Origin: JAIVJM01 sp963816985
Lineage (GTDB): Bacteria > Acidobacteriota > Blastocatellia > Pyrinomonadales > Pyrinomonadaceae
Assembly (NCBI GenBank): GCA_963816985.1
Contig: CAWFMF010000004.1
Location: forward strand, 372,001 to 436,000
Direction: 5' to 3'
DNA: 64,000 nucleotides
Shown here: piece after piece, positions 1 through 9,394 of the stretch
Layout of the letters: each line of letters opens with the position of its first letter
How positions within the stretch are numbered: position 1 is the stretch's first letter
Notes under the pieces: model-generated
The model's input: only the letters and a program-made list of their open reading frames with translations
Databases searched by the model: none
Told to the model about the DNA's origin: nothing
Program-made: the position numbers and the translations under genes

Positions 1-1309
1 CGGGCCTTCGTCAACGCCCTCGTCTTCCCCTGACGCGCGCGACGCGGCGGCGGCTGATGCCGGAGTCTTCCCTCGAAGCCCCGCGTCTGACGCGCGACCG
101 CGCGGCGCGTTACCCTCCGCCGCGACGCTCTCGGAGACGACCGACGGCACGTTCGAGGCGGGCGCGGCCCCCTTCGCCGGAGGTGCGCCGGAGGCGGTTG
201 TGTCCTGCGCGCTCGGCGTGAACGGGAAGGAGTCATACGTGCCCGGCGCGACGGGCAGAGGCTGCGCGAGTTCCGGCGTGGTCGTCGGCGAGGGCTGCGG
301 CAAGGAATCGGCGGCCAGCGTCGGCGGCGTCTGCGGGACGACCGGCTGCGGCGCAGCGCCCGTGGCCGTCGGTGCGGGCCGCGCGTTGGAAGTCTCCGCG
401 CCGCGACGGAGCAGGAAGACCGACGCGCCGGAGGCGACGATGAGGACGACCGCGCCCACCGTCACCGGCCACGATTGAAGCACGCTCCTGAAGCGCGAGC
501 CGGACGAAGAAGGCGAGACCGCTTGGGGCCGTCTCCGAGCTAAGACTCTGCAACGCCGTGCTCTCGACGGTCGCGCCTTCGTCCGCCTTGTTGTTGATGA
601 AGGTCGTGCCCTCTCGGACGGCGGCGGTGTCTGCGTCGGGCTCGCGCGCCGCGCCGACGGAAGAGGCCGCGACCATCGCTTCCAACCGCGCCTTCGTTGC
701 CTCTTGAGATTCGACTAACGAGTCTCGACGCTCGTCCTTCGAGGCTCGTTGCTCGACGGATGATGTGCTCGGCTCGAACGGCAGCTCTCGCGGCTTGAAG
801 ACGGAAGTGACGACGGGCCGCACTTCTTCGGTCTCGACGCGCACGGGGATGTCCGGTTCAGTCTCGACGTGTGGTTGACTCTCCGGCTCTTGCGGGCGAG
901 CGGGCCGAGAGGCTTCGGCTTCCTTGAGCAGTTCGACGATCTCTTCGAAGCCGCGCGAGGCGGCCCAACGTTCGGCGGTCGTGCCGAGTTTCGTCTGCGC
1001 CGACGCGTCCGCGCCCGCGTCGAGGAGGAGCCGCACAACGTCTTCGTGCCCGAAAAAGACGGCGAGGATGAGGGGCGTGAAGCCGTCGTCGCGCCGCGCG
1101 TTGACGTTCGCGCCCGCGCCGATGAGGAGTTGCGCCACGTCCGAATAGCCGCGCGCCGACGCGCGCATGAGCGCCGTCTCGCCTTTGTCGAAAGTCTCTT
1201 CGACGTGCGCGCCCGACGCGAGCAGCGACTCGACGCCGGCGGCGTCGCCCGACTCGACGGCGAGCGGCCACTCGGTCGTCGGCTGCGTGGGCGAAAGTGC
1301 TTTGTCCAT
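1..1309 (-). CDS. Ankyrin-repeat membrane protein, frameshifted and cut by the window edge
   Basis: The gene starts at ATG 1307-1309 after a purine-rich stretch. The N-terminal ~130 residues hold about three ankyrin repeats (motifs such as GETALMRASARGY, DGFTPLILAVFFGH). An acidic, charged linker follows. Reading on in the starting frame gives Arg-rich nonsense from about base 500 down, whereas the neighbouring frame gives a clear membrane helix (WPVTVGAVVLIVASGASVFL, bases about 412-471) and then a Pro/Ala/Thr-rich tail open to base 1. One extra base in the G4 run at 525-528 explains the switch. Likely a single-pass protein with cytoplasmic ankyrin repeats for protein binding; partner unknown. 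The 3' end lies outside the window. Confidence 0.75.
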
Positions 1310-1421
1310 TTTCAGTTTCTCTTCGGGGCGAACGGCGGCGTAGAATGTTCGGACGCCGGAGACGGCGCGCGGATAAAAGTTATCATCAACGAACGCCTCC
1401 TGACTACCTCTGCCGCCCGTG

Positions 1422-2864
<1,443 letters not shown>

Positions 2865-2985
2865 GACCTCTTCAGGCAAGGCTCTTGTTCGCGAACGGTC
2901 GTTCGTTGTATGATGTTTGCGCGCCGGACTTCTCGGACGGCGATTCCGTAGCAAACCCACCTCAGTCTTGCCCCTCTGAACAGCC

Positions 2986-5031
2986 TTGAAAAATTCAAAC
3001 AACTCTTCTTCCCGGTCTTTTTTTGTCTCCGCCGCCGTGTCTTTAGCCGCCGCCGCCGTGGCCTTCGCGCTGTGGGGCGCGGGGCTTCTGGTTTCGCTCG
3101 AAAGCCTTTTCCTGTTGGGCGAAGCGACCGCGCCGAGCGTGCCGCCGCAGACGTGGGTCGTTCTGTTGCTGGTCGCGGCGGCGGGCGTCGGCGCAGGCGT
3201 CACGGTCGAGCGCGCGGGCGCGCGGAGGGCTTCTCTCTTCGTCGGCGCGGCGCTCGCCGTGTGGTGCGCGGCGAGCCTCGCGGCCTCGCTCTTGATGCTC
3301 CTCGACGTGGTGTTCGTGCCGGTCGCTCTGGCCGCGTTGACGGCGCTCTTGGCGGTGCAGGTGCGTCGCCTGTGGGCGATTGACGAGGCGCTTGCGGAGA
3401 GCATTCAGCGCGTCGCGTCGCAACCGTCGGTGCTCGAAGGGCGCGGCGCGAACGCGCGTCTGTTGAGCGGGCTCAAGCTGCTCGAAACGGTTTTGCCGCT
3501 CGAAGAGGCGGTCATCTTTCGGCTGGACGCGGCGGGCGTCCCCGCTGCCGCTGCGCGTTTGCGGGCTGCCGCGACCAACGCGCAGAACGGCGCGGACTCC
3601 GACCGCAACAACGTCTGGCGCGAGGGAGTGCGCCTGTGCGAACGCTCGGTCGCGTCGGGCGAGATTCTGATTCAGTCGGGCGAGCGCGCGACGGTCGTCG
3701 TGCCGCTCAGGCACGAGGGGCACGCGGTCGGCGCGCTGCTCGTCCGCCTGCGGGAAAGGTTTGACGAATCGGACAGGCCGCTACTTTTGACGGTGAGCGC
3801 GCAGTTCGCGCGCAACCTCCAGCGCGACGAGGCCCGCGCGCTCGACGTGCCGGAGCCGAGCGCGTCCCTCTTCTCTTCCAGGGCGGCGTCGCAGCGGCTC
3901 GAATCCTTCGGCGTCGTGAGCGGCCTTTTGGCCGAGCAGGGCTTCGCCGCGCACGTCCTCGCGGAAGCCAACGAGGGCCACGCCGTCGCGTATCTCGACG
4001 GGACGCTCGCGTGCGTCAACGCGGCGGCGCTCGAAGCGGCGCGCGTGAGCGCCGAGGAGTGCCGCGCGCTCGACCTCTTCGGGCTGCTCGAACGCTTCCG
4101 CACGGGCGTCTTCGACGAGCCTTCAATCGCCGTCCGCCGCGTGCTCCAGACGGGACAGGCGTATGAGCGCGAGCTGACCTACATCGAGCGCAGCCAGACG
4201 CTCGCGCTCCGCATCGCGCTGGTCACGGACGCGGCCTTCTCGAAGGAGACGACCACGTGGGGGGCGAAGGAGGAAGGCGCGGCGGCGGCGCGCCCGCTCT
4301 GCCTCGCCGTGACGGTGCGCGACGTGACGCGCATCAAGGAGTACGAGAAGCTCAAGAGCGACATGCTCTCCTTGATGTCGCACGAGCTGCGCACGCCCAT
4401 CACGAGCATCAACGGCTTCGCCGAACTTCTCATGGCCGACGAGAACATCCCCGCCGAGGCGCGCGAGTTCTTAGGCATCATCAACGCCGAGTCGCAGCGT
4501 CTGACGCGGATGATTGGGACGTTCCTTTCGGTCGCGCGGCTCGAACAGAAGGACAGGCAGGAGGTCTTGATGGCCCCGCTCATGCTCGACGACGTGTTGC
4601 GCGACACGGTGAGCAATTTTCAGTCGGTCGCCAAGCGCAAGCGCATCCGCCTCGTCGAGAAGGACGGCGCGAAGCTCCCGCCCGTCGCCGCCGACCGGAG
4701 CCTCATCACACAGGCCGTCTCGAACCTTCTGGACAATGCCGTCAAGTACAGCCCGGAGCGCACGACCGTCACGCTCTCGACCGCGCTCGAAGCCGACGCC
4801 GTGCGCCTCACGGTCGAAGACCGAGGCTACGGCATCCCGCCCGAAGACGTGGAGCGCGTGTGGGAGAAGTTCTACCGCGTCGCGCGCGACGGTCGCGTCA
4901 AGGAAGAAGAGTCCACGGGCCTCGGCCTCTCCTTCGTCCGCGAAGTCGTCGAGCAGCACGGCGGCGTGGTCGAACTCGAATCCGAAGTCGGTCGCGGCTC
5001 GAAGTTCAGCTTCACGCTTCCGAGACTCTGA
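2986..5031 (+). CDS. Membrane sensor histidine kinase (GAF/PAS-HisKA-HATPase)
   Basis: Two-component sensor of about 681 residues, TTG start. Residues ~10-130 contain four or five hydrophobic segments, resembling the membrane part of CHASE2-type kinases. A GAF-like domain (~150-270) and a PAS-like segment (~310-440) follow. The phospho-acceptor H-box is SHELRTPITSINGF (His near 466). The ATPase domain has the N-box (SNLLDNAVKYSP), G1 (VEDRGYGIP) and G2 (STGLGLSFVREVV). No response regulator is adjacent, so it is an orphan kinase here. The signal is unknown. It ends in the hairpin at 5038-5115, convergent with the SET gene. Confidence 0.9.
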   Translation: MKNSNNSSSRSFFVSAAVSLAAAAVAFALWGAGLLVSLESLFLLGEATAPSVPPQTWVVLLLVAAAGVGAGVTVERAGARRASLFVGAALAVWCAASLAASLLMLLDVVFVPVALAALTALLAVQVRRLWAIDEALAESIQRVASQPSVLEGRGANARLLSGLKLLETVLPLEEAVIFRLDAAGVPAAAARLRAAATNAQNGADSDRNNVWREGVRLCERSVASGEILIQSGERATVVVPLRHEGHAVGALLVRLRERFDESDRPLLLTVSAQFARNLQRDEARALDVPEPSASLFSSRAASQRLESFGVVSGLLAEQGFAAHVLAEANEGHAVAYLDGTLACVNAAALEAARVSAEECRALDLFGLLERFRTGVFDEPSIAVRRVLQTGQAYERELTYIERSQTLALRIALVTDAAFSKETTTWGAKEEGAAAARPLCLAVTVRDVTRIKEYEKLKSDMLSLMSHELRTPITSINGFAELLMADENIPAEAREFLGIINAESQRLTRMIGTFLSVARLEQKDRQEVLMAPLMLDDVLRDTVSNFQSVAKRKRIRLVEKDGAKLPPVAADRSLITQAVSNLLDNAVKYSPERTTVTLSTALEADAVRLTVEDRGYGIPPEDVERVWEKFYRVARDGRVKEEESTGLGLSFVREVVEQHGGVVELESEVGRGSKFSFTLPRL

Positions 5032-5037
5032 AAAAGC

Positions 5038-5115
5038 CGTAAACGGTAAACCGTGACGGGTGACAGGAAAGAATTTGTCTTTCACTTGTCACCCGTCACG
5101 GTTTACGGTTTACGG
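5038..5115. terminator. Long hairpin between convergent genes (repeat family A)
   Basis: Two arms of about 28 bp (words GTAAACCGTGAC and GGGTGACA) are near-perfect reverse complements around a ~20-base loop. It fills the gap between the stop of the histidine kinase (5031) and the stop of the SET gene (5120), so it probably ends transcripts from both sides. The same words recur at 42134-42205. Confidence 0.75.
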
Positions 5116-5119
5116 TCTT

Positions 5120-5539
5120 TTACTTCCTGTTAATTGTGCCCCGGCACTTGGGCGACTGGCAGCGGCAGCGGTAGTCGTCGGGGTGGTAGGTGGAGATGTA
5201 GTCGCAGGTGATCTCTTCGCCGGGGTGGATGTCTCGGAGCGCCATGAAGATGAGGTGGCCGCGCGTGATGCGCATGTAGGCGTTGGGCTCGCAGGAGTGG
5301 TTGAGGTAGTGAGTGCCGTTGCCGCCGTGGCTGCCGTCAATGCTCCAGCCGTTGTCGAGCGCGCAGATGCGGTGCTTGTCGCGCGTCTTGAGGCGGCGCT
5401 CGCCTTCCGCGCTCGTAATCCGCTCGCCCTCGTACTCGGCGATCTTGCGCCCCTTCGGGAAGAAGGCCGCGGCGAAGCAGCCCATCCCGTCTATCTTCGA
5501 TTTCCTGACGGCGAGTCCCGGCGCGAGTTTTAGTTTCAT
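5120..5539 (-). CDS. SET-domain lysine methyltransferase-like protein
   Basis: 139 residues, a minimal SET domain (SAM-dependent protein lysine methyltransferase fold). The N-terminal half has GMGCFAAAFFPKGRKIAEYEGE. The catalytic and cofactor signature is present as YLNHSCEPNA and GEEITCDYIS, and a post-SET-like cysteine cluster closes the protein (CRCQSPKCRG). All hallmark residues are intact, so it could be active on a basic protein. Substrate unknown; the 48-residue histone-like protein encoded at 36268-36414 is one speculative candidate. The upstream leader lacks a Shine-Dalgarno, and hairpin 5554-5645 ends about 15 bases before the start codon. Confidence 0.85.
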   Translation of the reverse strand: MKLKLAPGLAVRKSKIDGMGCFAAAFFPKGRKIAEYEGERITSAEGERRLKTRDKHRICALDNGWSIDGSHGGNGTHYLNHSCEPNAYMRITRGHLIFMALRDIHPGEEITCDYISTYHPDDYRCRCQSPKCRGTINRK

Positions 5540-5553
5540 GGAAGAGGAGGAAG

Positions 5554-5645
5554 AAAGTCAGAAGTCAGAACGCTGAACGATGAACTGAAGAGCACAGAGC
5601 AGTTCGTCTTTCAGCTCATCGTTCATCGTTCCGACTTCTGACTTT
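5554..5645. repeat. Long intergenic hairpin (repeat family B)
   Basis: Imperfect inverted repeat. The left arm (AAGTCAGAAGTCAGAACG, then GCTGAACGATGAACTGAA) is mirrored by the right arm 5611-5645. The same arm sequence recurs at 60913-60991. It sits between the stop of the 5647-6171 gene and the start of the SET gene, both minus strand, so it could end the upstream transcript. Confidence 0.7.
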
Positions 5646-5646
5646 A

Positions 5647-6171
5647 TCATGGCTGCTTGAGGCGGAAGCTGCGCGCGATGGCGTCGGTCTGGTTGCGGAT
5701 GAGTTGGAGCCGCTCGGCGCGGGCCGTGAAGTGGAGCGTGTAGACGGTGCGGTTGTCGGCCTGCAAGTAGTAGATGCGGCCCGCCATCGGCTTGCCCGCG
5801 CTCGTGTACTCGTAGGAGGCCGTGATGCCGCTCAGGCGTCCGGCGAAGCGTTCCTCTTTGCCGCCGACGTAGCCGGGCAGATAGCGCAGCTTCAAGTCCG
5901 CCTCGCGGCGCGCGACCTCGTTGAGCGGAGTATTCGCCTCGACGACCTCTTTGCGCAGACGCAGGAAGCCGTCGCTGCGGTCACCGTAGATGAACTCCAA
6001 ATGCTGGTGCGCGCTCTCGGCGCGCGGCGTCGCCTTCCAAGTCTGCGAAGGGAGTTCGATCTCGTAGTCGTCGTTGCCGCTCGTGTACGACTGCTGCTGC
6101 GCGAGCGCGGGGGTCGCGCCGAACGCGAGCAGTAACAGTGCGCCCGCCAAAAGTCTCTGCGTGCGTCGCAT
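5647..6171 (-). CDS. Secreted protein of unknown function
   Basis: About 174 residues from the ATG at 6171; the longer open frame to 6276 adds an Arg/Pro-rich stretch without a signal sequence, so the inner start is preferred. Residues 1-25 form a Sec signal peptide (MRRTQRLLAGALLLLAFGATPALA) with an AxA cleavage site. The mature part starts QQQSYTSGNDDYEIELPSQ and is a mixed alpha/beta domain with no family I recognise; it resembles small lipoprotein/PsbP-like folds only in length and hydrophobicity pattern. Upstream, 6172-6371 shows nothing coding. Confidence 0.65.
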   Translation of the reverse strand: MRRTQRLLAGALLLLAFGATPALAQQQSYTSGNDDYEIELPSQTWKATPRAESAHQHLEFIYGDRSDGFLRLRKEVVEANTPLNEVARREADLKLRYLPGYVGGKEERFAGRLSGITASYEYTSAGKPMAGRIYYLQADNRTVYTLHFTARAERLQLIRNQTDAIARSFRLKQP

Positions 6172-6371
6172 CTCTGTAAGCAACTCCTTTGTGTGGCCCT
6201 CCCTTCTTGACAGGCCGGAGAGGGGGGACGGCGCTTGCGGAGGGTGTCGGTTTCGGCTTTCAGATGCCCGCTTCACGCCTCTCTGTTGCCCGGCGGCGCG
6301 TCAGAGAGTGCGAGACCGGAAGGGGCGGAGGCTCTCTTTAACTTCTCTTCAAGACTTCCCGCGCAAGCTCC

Positions 6372-7127
6372 TCACGGCGCGGGCTGTTCGAGCGCGGCGC
6401 GCTGCGCGGCGAAGAGGGTTTCGAGTCCACCATGCGCGAGGTCAAGGAGGGCGTCCGTCTCGGCGCGCGTGAAGGGCTCGCCCTCCGCCGTGCCCTGCAA
6501 CTCGATGAAGCGCCCGTCACCCGTGCAGACGACGTTCATGTCCACTCCGGCGCGCGAGTCCTCGTCGTACTTCAAGTCTAAGAGGGGCGTCCCGCCGACG
6601 ATGCCGACGCTGACGGCGGCCACTTCGCCGATGACGGGCAGGCGCGAGAGCCTCCGTTCGGACGCGAACTTCCGCACGGCCAGAGCGAGCGCGACGTATG
6701 CGCCGGTAATCGAAGCGGTGCGCGTGCCCCCGTCGGCCTGCAACACGTCGCAGTCAATCGTGATGGTGCGCTCGCCGAGCAGCGAGAGGTCTGTGACGGC
6801 GCGCAGGGAGCGACCGATGAGCCGCTGAATCTCGTGCGTCCTGCCGCCGGGGCCGCCGCGCCCCGTCTCGCGCTGCGTGCGCTGCTGCGTGGCGCGCGGG
6901 AGCATCGAGTATTCGGCGGTCAGCCAGCCCTGCCCGGTGTTGCGCTTGAAGGGCGGCACGCGGTCGTCAATGGTGGCGGTGCAGATGACGCGCGTCGCGC
7001 CCATCTCGATGAGGGCCGAGCCTTCGGCGTTCGGCATGAAGTGCGGCGTGATGCGCACCTGCCGAAGCTCGTCGGCCCTCCGCCCATCCGTCCGTGTGTA
7101 TGTTTCGCTAGCGGGTGTGAAGCTCAT
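6372..7127 (-). CDS. rph: Ribonuclease PH
   Basis: Phosphorolytic 3'-5' exoribonuclease that trims tRNA 3' ends. 251 residues, family length. Diagnostic segments are TRTDGRRADELRQVRI at the N-terminus, GWLTAEYSMLPRATQQR, the phosphate-binding GRGGPGGRTHEIQRLIGRSLR and the acidic site DCDVLQADGGTRTASITGAY. The ATG at 7127 overlaps the 3' end of murI by 20 bp, which suggests translational coupling. No defect is visible. Confidence 0.95.
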   Translation of the reverse strand: MSFTPASETYTRTDGRRADELRQVRITPHFMPNAEGSALIEMGATRVICTATIDDRVPPFKRNTGQGWLTAEYSMLPRATQQRTQRETGRGGPGGRTHEIQRLIGRSLRAVTDLSLLGERTITIDCDVLQADGGTRTASITGAYVALALAVRKFASERRLSRLPVIGEVAAVSVGIVGGTPLLDLKYDEDSRAGVDMNVVCTGDGRFIELQGTAEGEPFTRAETDALLDLAHGGLETLFAAQRAALEQPAP

Positions 7128-8005
7128 CCTGGCCCCAGACTTCGACGGCCTCCAGAACGCTCGGCGCGGCCCCCAGAAACCTTTCGGCGACGCGCGCGAA
7201 ACGCTCAGCCGCGTCCGTCACGTAGAAGTGATCCAAATCATCGCACAAACGGCTCGCGTTCGCACGCTCTTTGAGCAGGCGGCCCGTCTCCGTGTCGAAG
7301 CTGCCGCGCCGCAGACTCTCGCCGTCGAGCATCGCGGCCACGGCGTCCGCCGCCGCCTCGCCCGAATCTATCAGAGCGCACGCCCTCGCCGACCGCCCCT
7401 TGAATCACGCGACGTAAGATAGGGTAGTGCGTGCAGCCCAGAACGAGCGCGTCAATCCCCTCTTCGCGCAGGCCCTTGAGATACTCTTCGGCGACCGAGC
7501 GCGCCACTTCCGTCTCGGCCCAGCCCTCCTCGGCCAGAGAGACGAAGAGCGGGCACGCAAGCTCCGTGACCTTCGCTTGCGGCGCGAGCCCTTCGATGGC
7601 CCGCCGGTACGCGCCGCTCTTGACCGTGGACTCGGTGGCGATGACGCCGATGCTCCCGCTCTTCGACTCGCGCACGGCGCGGCTCGCGCCCGGCTCGATC
7701 ATCCCGACGACGGGCAGACTGACGCTCTCGCGGATGGCGGGCAGCGCCAGCGCCGAAGCCGTGTTGCACGCGACCACCAAAAGCTTGATGCCGTGCGCCT
7801 CAAGGAACCGCGCGTTCTCAATCGCGTACCGCTCGACGGTCGAGAGCGACTTCGTCCCGTAAGGCACGCGCGCCGTGTCGCCGAGATAGACGAAGCGCTC
7901 CTCCGGCAGACGCCCGTGCAGCGCGCGGTAGACGGTGAGCCCGCCGACGCCGCTGTCGAAGATGCCGATGGGAAGGTCTCTGTTCAAGGGAGTCTCGGAA
8001 GGCAC
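7108..8005 (-). CDS. murI: Glutamate racemase, interrupted by a one-base frameshift
   Basis: Makes D-glutamate for peptidoglycan. The first ~210 residues read cleanly: IFDSGVGGLTV, GDTARVPYG, the first catalytic Cys in VVACNTASALAL and the second in LGCTHYPILRRVIQG. The frame then turns to Gly/Arg nonsense while the neighbouring frame continues ALIDSGEAAADAVAAML to a normal C-terminus at 7108. One extra base near 7374-7383 accounts for this. The loss of an essential gene is unlikely, so sequencing error is favoured. The start is uncertain: GTG 8003-8005 is the best in-frame candidate before PSETPLNRDLPIGIFDSG. Confidence 0.85.
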
Positions 8006-8049
8006 GGGGGAAAGAGTTGTCTCGATGAATTTCTTCGTGGCTCGAATCT

Positions 8050-8610
8050 TCAGACGAAAATCTCCGACACCTTGCAGCGGAAGCCGGGCACGACCTCCTG
8101 CCCTTCTAGCTCGTCCGACTCCGAAAGTCTTATAGCCTCCGCCGTCGAGCGATAGACAGACACGCTCCGCCGCTTCGGGTTGACGACCCACACGGCGCTC
8201 GCGCCTGCCGCGAGCCACTCTCCAACTTTGTCGTCCACCTCTTCGTAGGTGTCGCCCGGCGAAAGGACTTCGACGGCGAGATCGGGCGCTCCCGGCCAGA
8301 ACTTCTTCGGGATGCCGCTTTCGGGGATGCGCTCACGCTTAACAAATGCAATGTCAGGCGCGCGCACCGTGTCCGGGTTGGAGGCGAGTTTGAAGCCCGT
8401 CTCCGCGCCGAAGCAAACGCCGAGGTTGTTGGACTCGACGTAATAACCTAGCCGCACCGTTAGCTTCACGATAATCGCTCCGTGCTCACTGCCTGCGGGT
8501 GACATTTTTCTGAGTTCTCCTTTGACCAACTCATAGCGGAAGCCGTCGTGCGGCATCACGAAGAGTTCGTCGGCGGTCATCAACTTGGTTGATGTGCTCA
8601 TCTTGTTCAC
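8050..8610 (-). CDS. Uma2-family putative endonuclease
   Basis: 186 residues of the Uma2/DUF820 family, a PD-(D/E)XK nuclease-like fold common in cyanobacteria and acidobacteria. Seen: the N-terminal TADELFVMPHDGFRYELVKGEL, then the putative active-site segments APDIAFVKRERIP and PDLAVEVLSPGDTYEEVDDKV, ending with AVWVVNPKRRSVSVYRS. All family landmarks are present. The biological role of these proteins is not settled. It lies 44 bp upstream of the proposed murI start in the same orientation and may be co-transcribed with murI and rph. Confidence 0.88.
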   Translation of the reverse strand: MNKMSTSTKLMTADELFVMPHDGFRYELVKGELRKMSPAGSEHGAIIVKLTVRLGYYVESNNLGVCFGAETGFKLASNPDTVRAPDIAFVKRERIPESGIPKKFWPGAPDLAVEVLSPGDTYEEVDDKVGEWLAAGASAVWVVNPKRRSVSVYRSTAEAIRLSESDELEGQEVVPGFRCKVSEIFV

Positions 8611-8707
8611 TCCTTCAGGCGGGCCGGGCGCAAAAGAAAATAGCAGCCGGTTCGACCGGGGATGTTATCACACCGCCCGCCGCGCCGGCTGCTACTCAGG
8701 TTGATGA

Positions 8708-9100
8708 TGGAGGCGCCGAGAATCGAACTCGGGTCCAAAGGCCGACGCCGTCGGAATCTACATGCTTAGACGTTTCTCTGCTGCCCGTCTTTCACGGGCG
8801 CGTTCGCTTCCGGCGGGTCAGTGAAACGTCTAAGACCCCGCCAGAGGCTAGCCCAGATTTTTCTCGCCCGCCGCCCCTGAGCACGAACGGCAGGCCAGCT
8901 CAACTGTGTGACATTTCACTCCGCGCGCTTGAGCGACTTGCGGCGAAACGCTTGCATTAACCTAAGGTTAATTAGGCAGCAAGGGCCAACGTTTGGTTAT
9001 TGGCAGTTGGTTTTCCCATTGCTTTTTAACGAGCTGCATAGAGTAAGCCCGGCATGCATCCGTCCGGCGATCATGACCCCTGTCGAGACCTTTCGCCCCC
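8708..9100 (-). ncRNA. ssrA: Transfer-messenger RNA (tmRNA)
   Basis: Rescues stalled ribosomes with SmpB. The 5' end GGGGGCGAAAGG (9100 downwards) pairs with the 3' CGCCTCC at 8709-8715 to form the acceptor stem; discriminator A is at 8708 and CCA is not encoded. The T-arm is GTTCGATTC. The tag reading frame ends at 8972 with Leu-Ala-Leu-Ala-Ala-stop. The likely resume codon GCA at 9020-9022 gives the 16-residue tag AMGKPTANNQTLALAA; the resume codon is inferred. Length about 393 nt, normal for a one-piece tmRNA. Confidence 0.93.
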
Positions 9101-9137
9101 TTCAAAGACGTGCACCGTTTTTGATGCACGGGCGCGC

Positions 9138-9167
9138 ATTATAGATGCACTTGCGAGCCCACGGCAA
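9138..9167 (-). promoter_or_regulatory. Sigma-70-type promoter of tmRNA
   Basis: On the minus strand a TTGCCG box (9162-9167) is followed after 18 bases by a perfect TATAAT (9138-9143). Transcription would start near 9131, about 30 bases before the mature tmRNA 5' end, leaving a short leader for RNase P removal. Confidence 0.7.
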
Positions 9168-9280
9168 GGCCACCCGGAAGCCGCGCCGTGGCATCTTAAG
9201 CTTCTGAGCAGGCGCGATTTACGAACTGCCCCGTGGGAGGCCGAGGGGCTTCGGTCTCGCGCTCCGGCGCGGGGTTAAGT

Positions 9281-9286
9281 TATAAT
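9281..9286 (+). promoter_or_regulatory. Possible -10 box for the penicillin-binding protein gene
   Basis: A perfect TATAAT lies about 109 bases upstream of the PBP start codon. No convincing -35 box is seen at 16-18 bases upstream, so this is weak evidence. The rest of 9101-9394 holds the divergent tmRNA promoter and no coding sequence. Confidence 0.35.
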
Positions 9287-9394
9287 CCGCCTCGACTCGG
9301 CACACCTCGCGCCGACGCCGGATGAGTCAGTTGATGTCGTAAGGGGCCGACCCCCTTCCCGTCTTCCGAGCTTTACCTTGAGAGGTTCTTCCTG

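Noticed and set aside
1419..1421. GTG as the selA start
   Set aside because: The ATG directly after it is an equal or better candidate and neither has a Shine-Dalgarno; ATG 1422 used.
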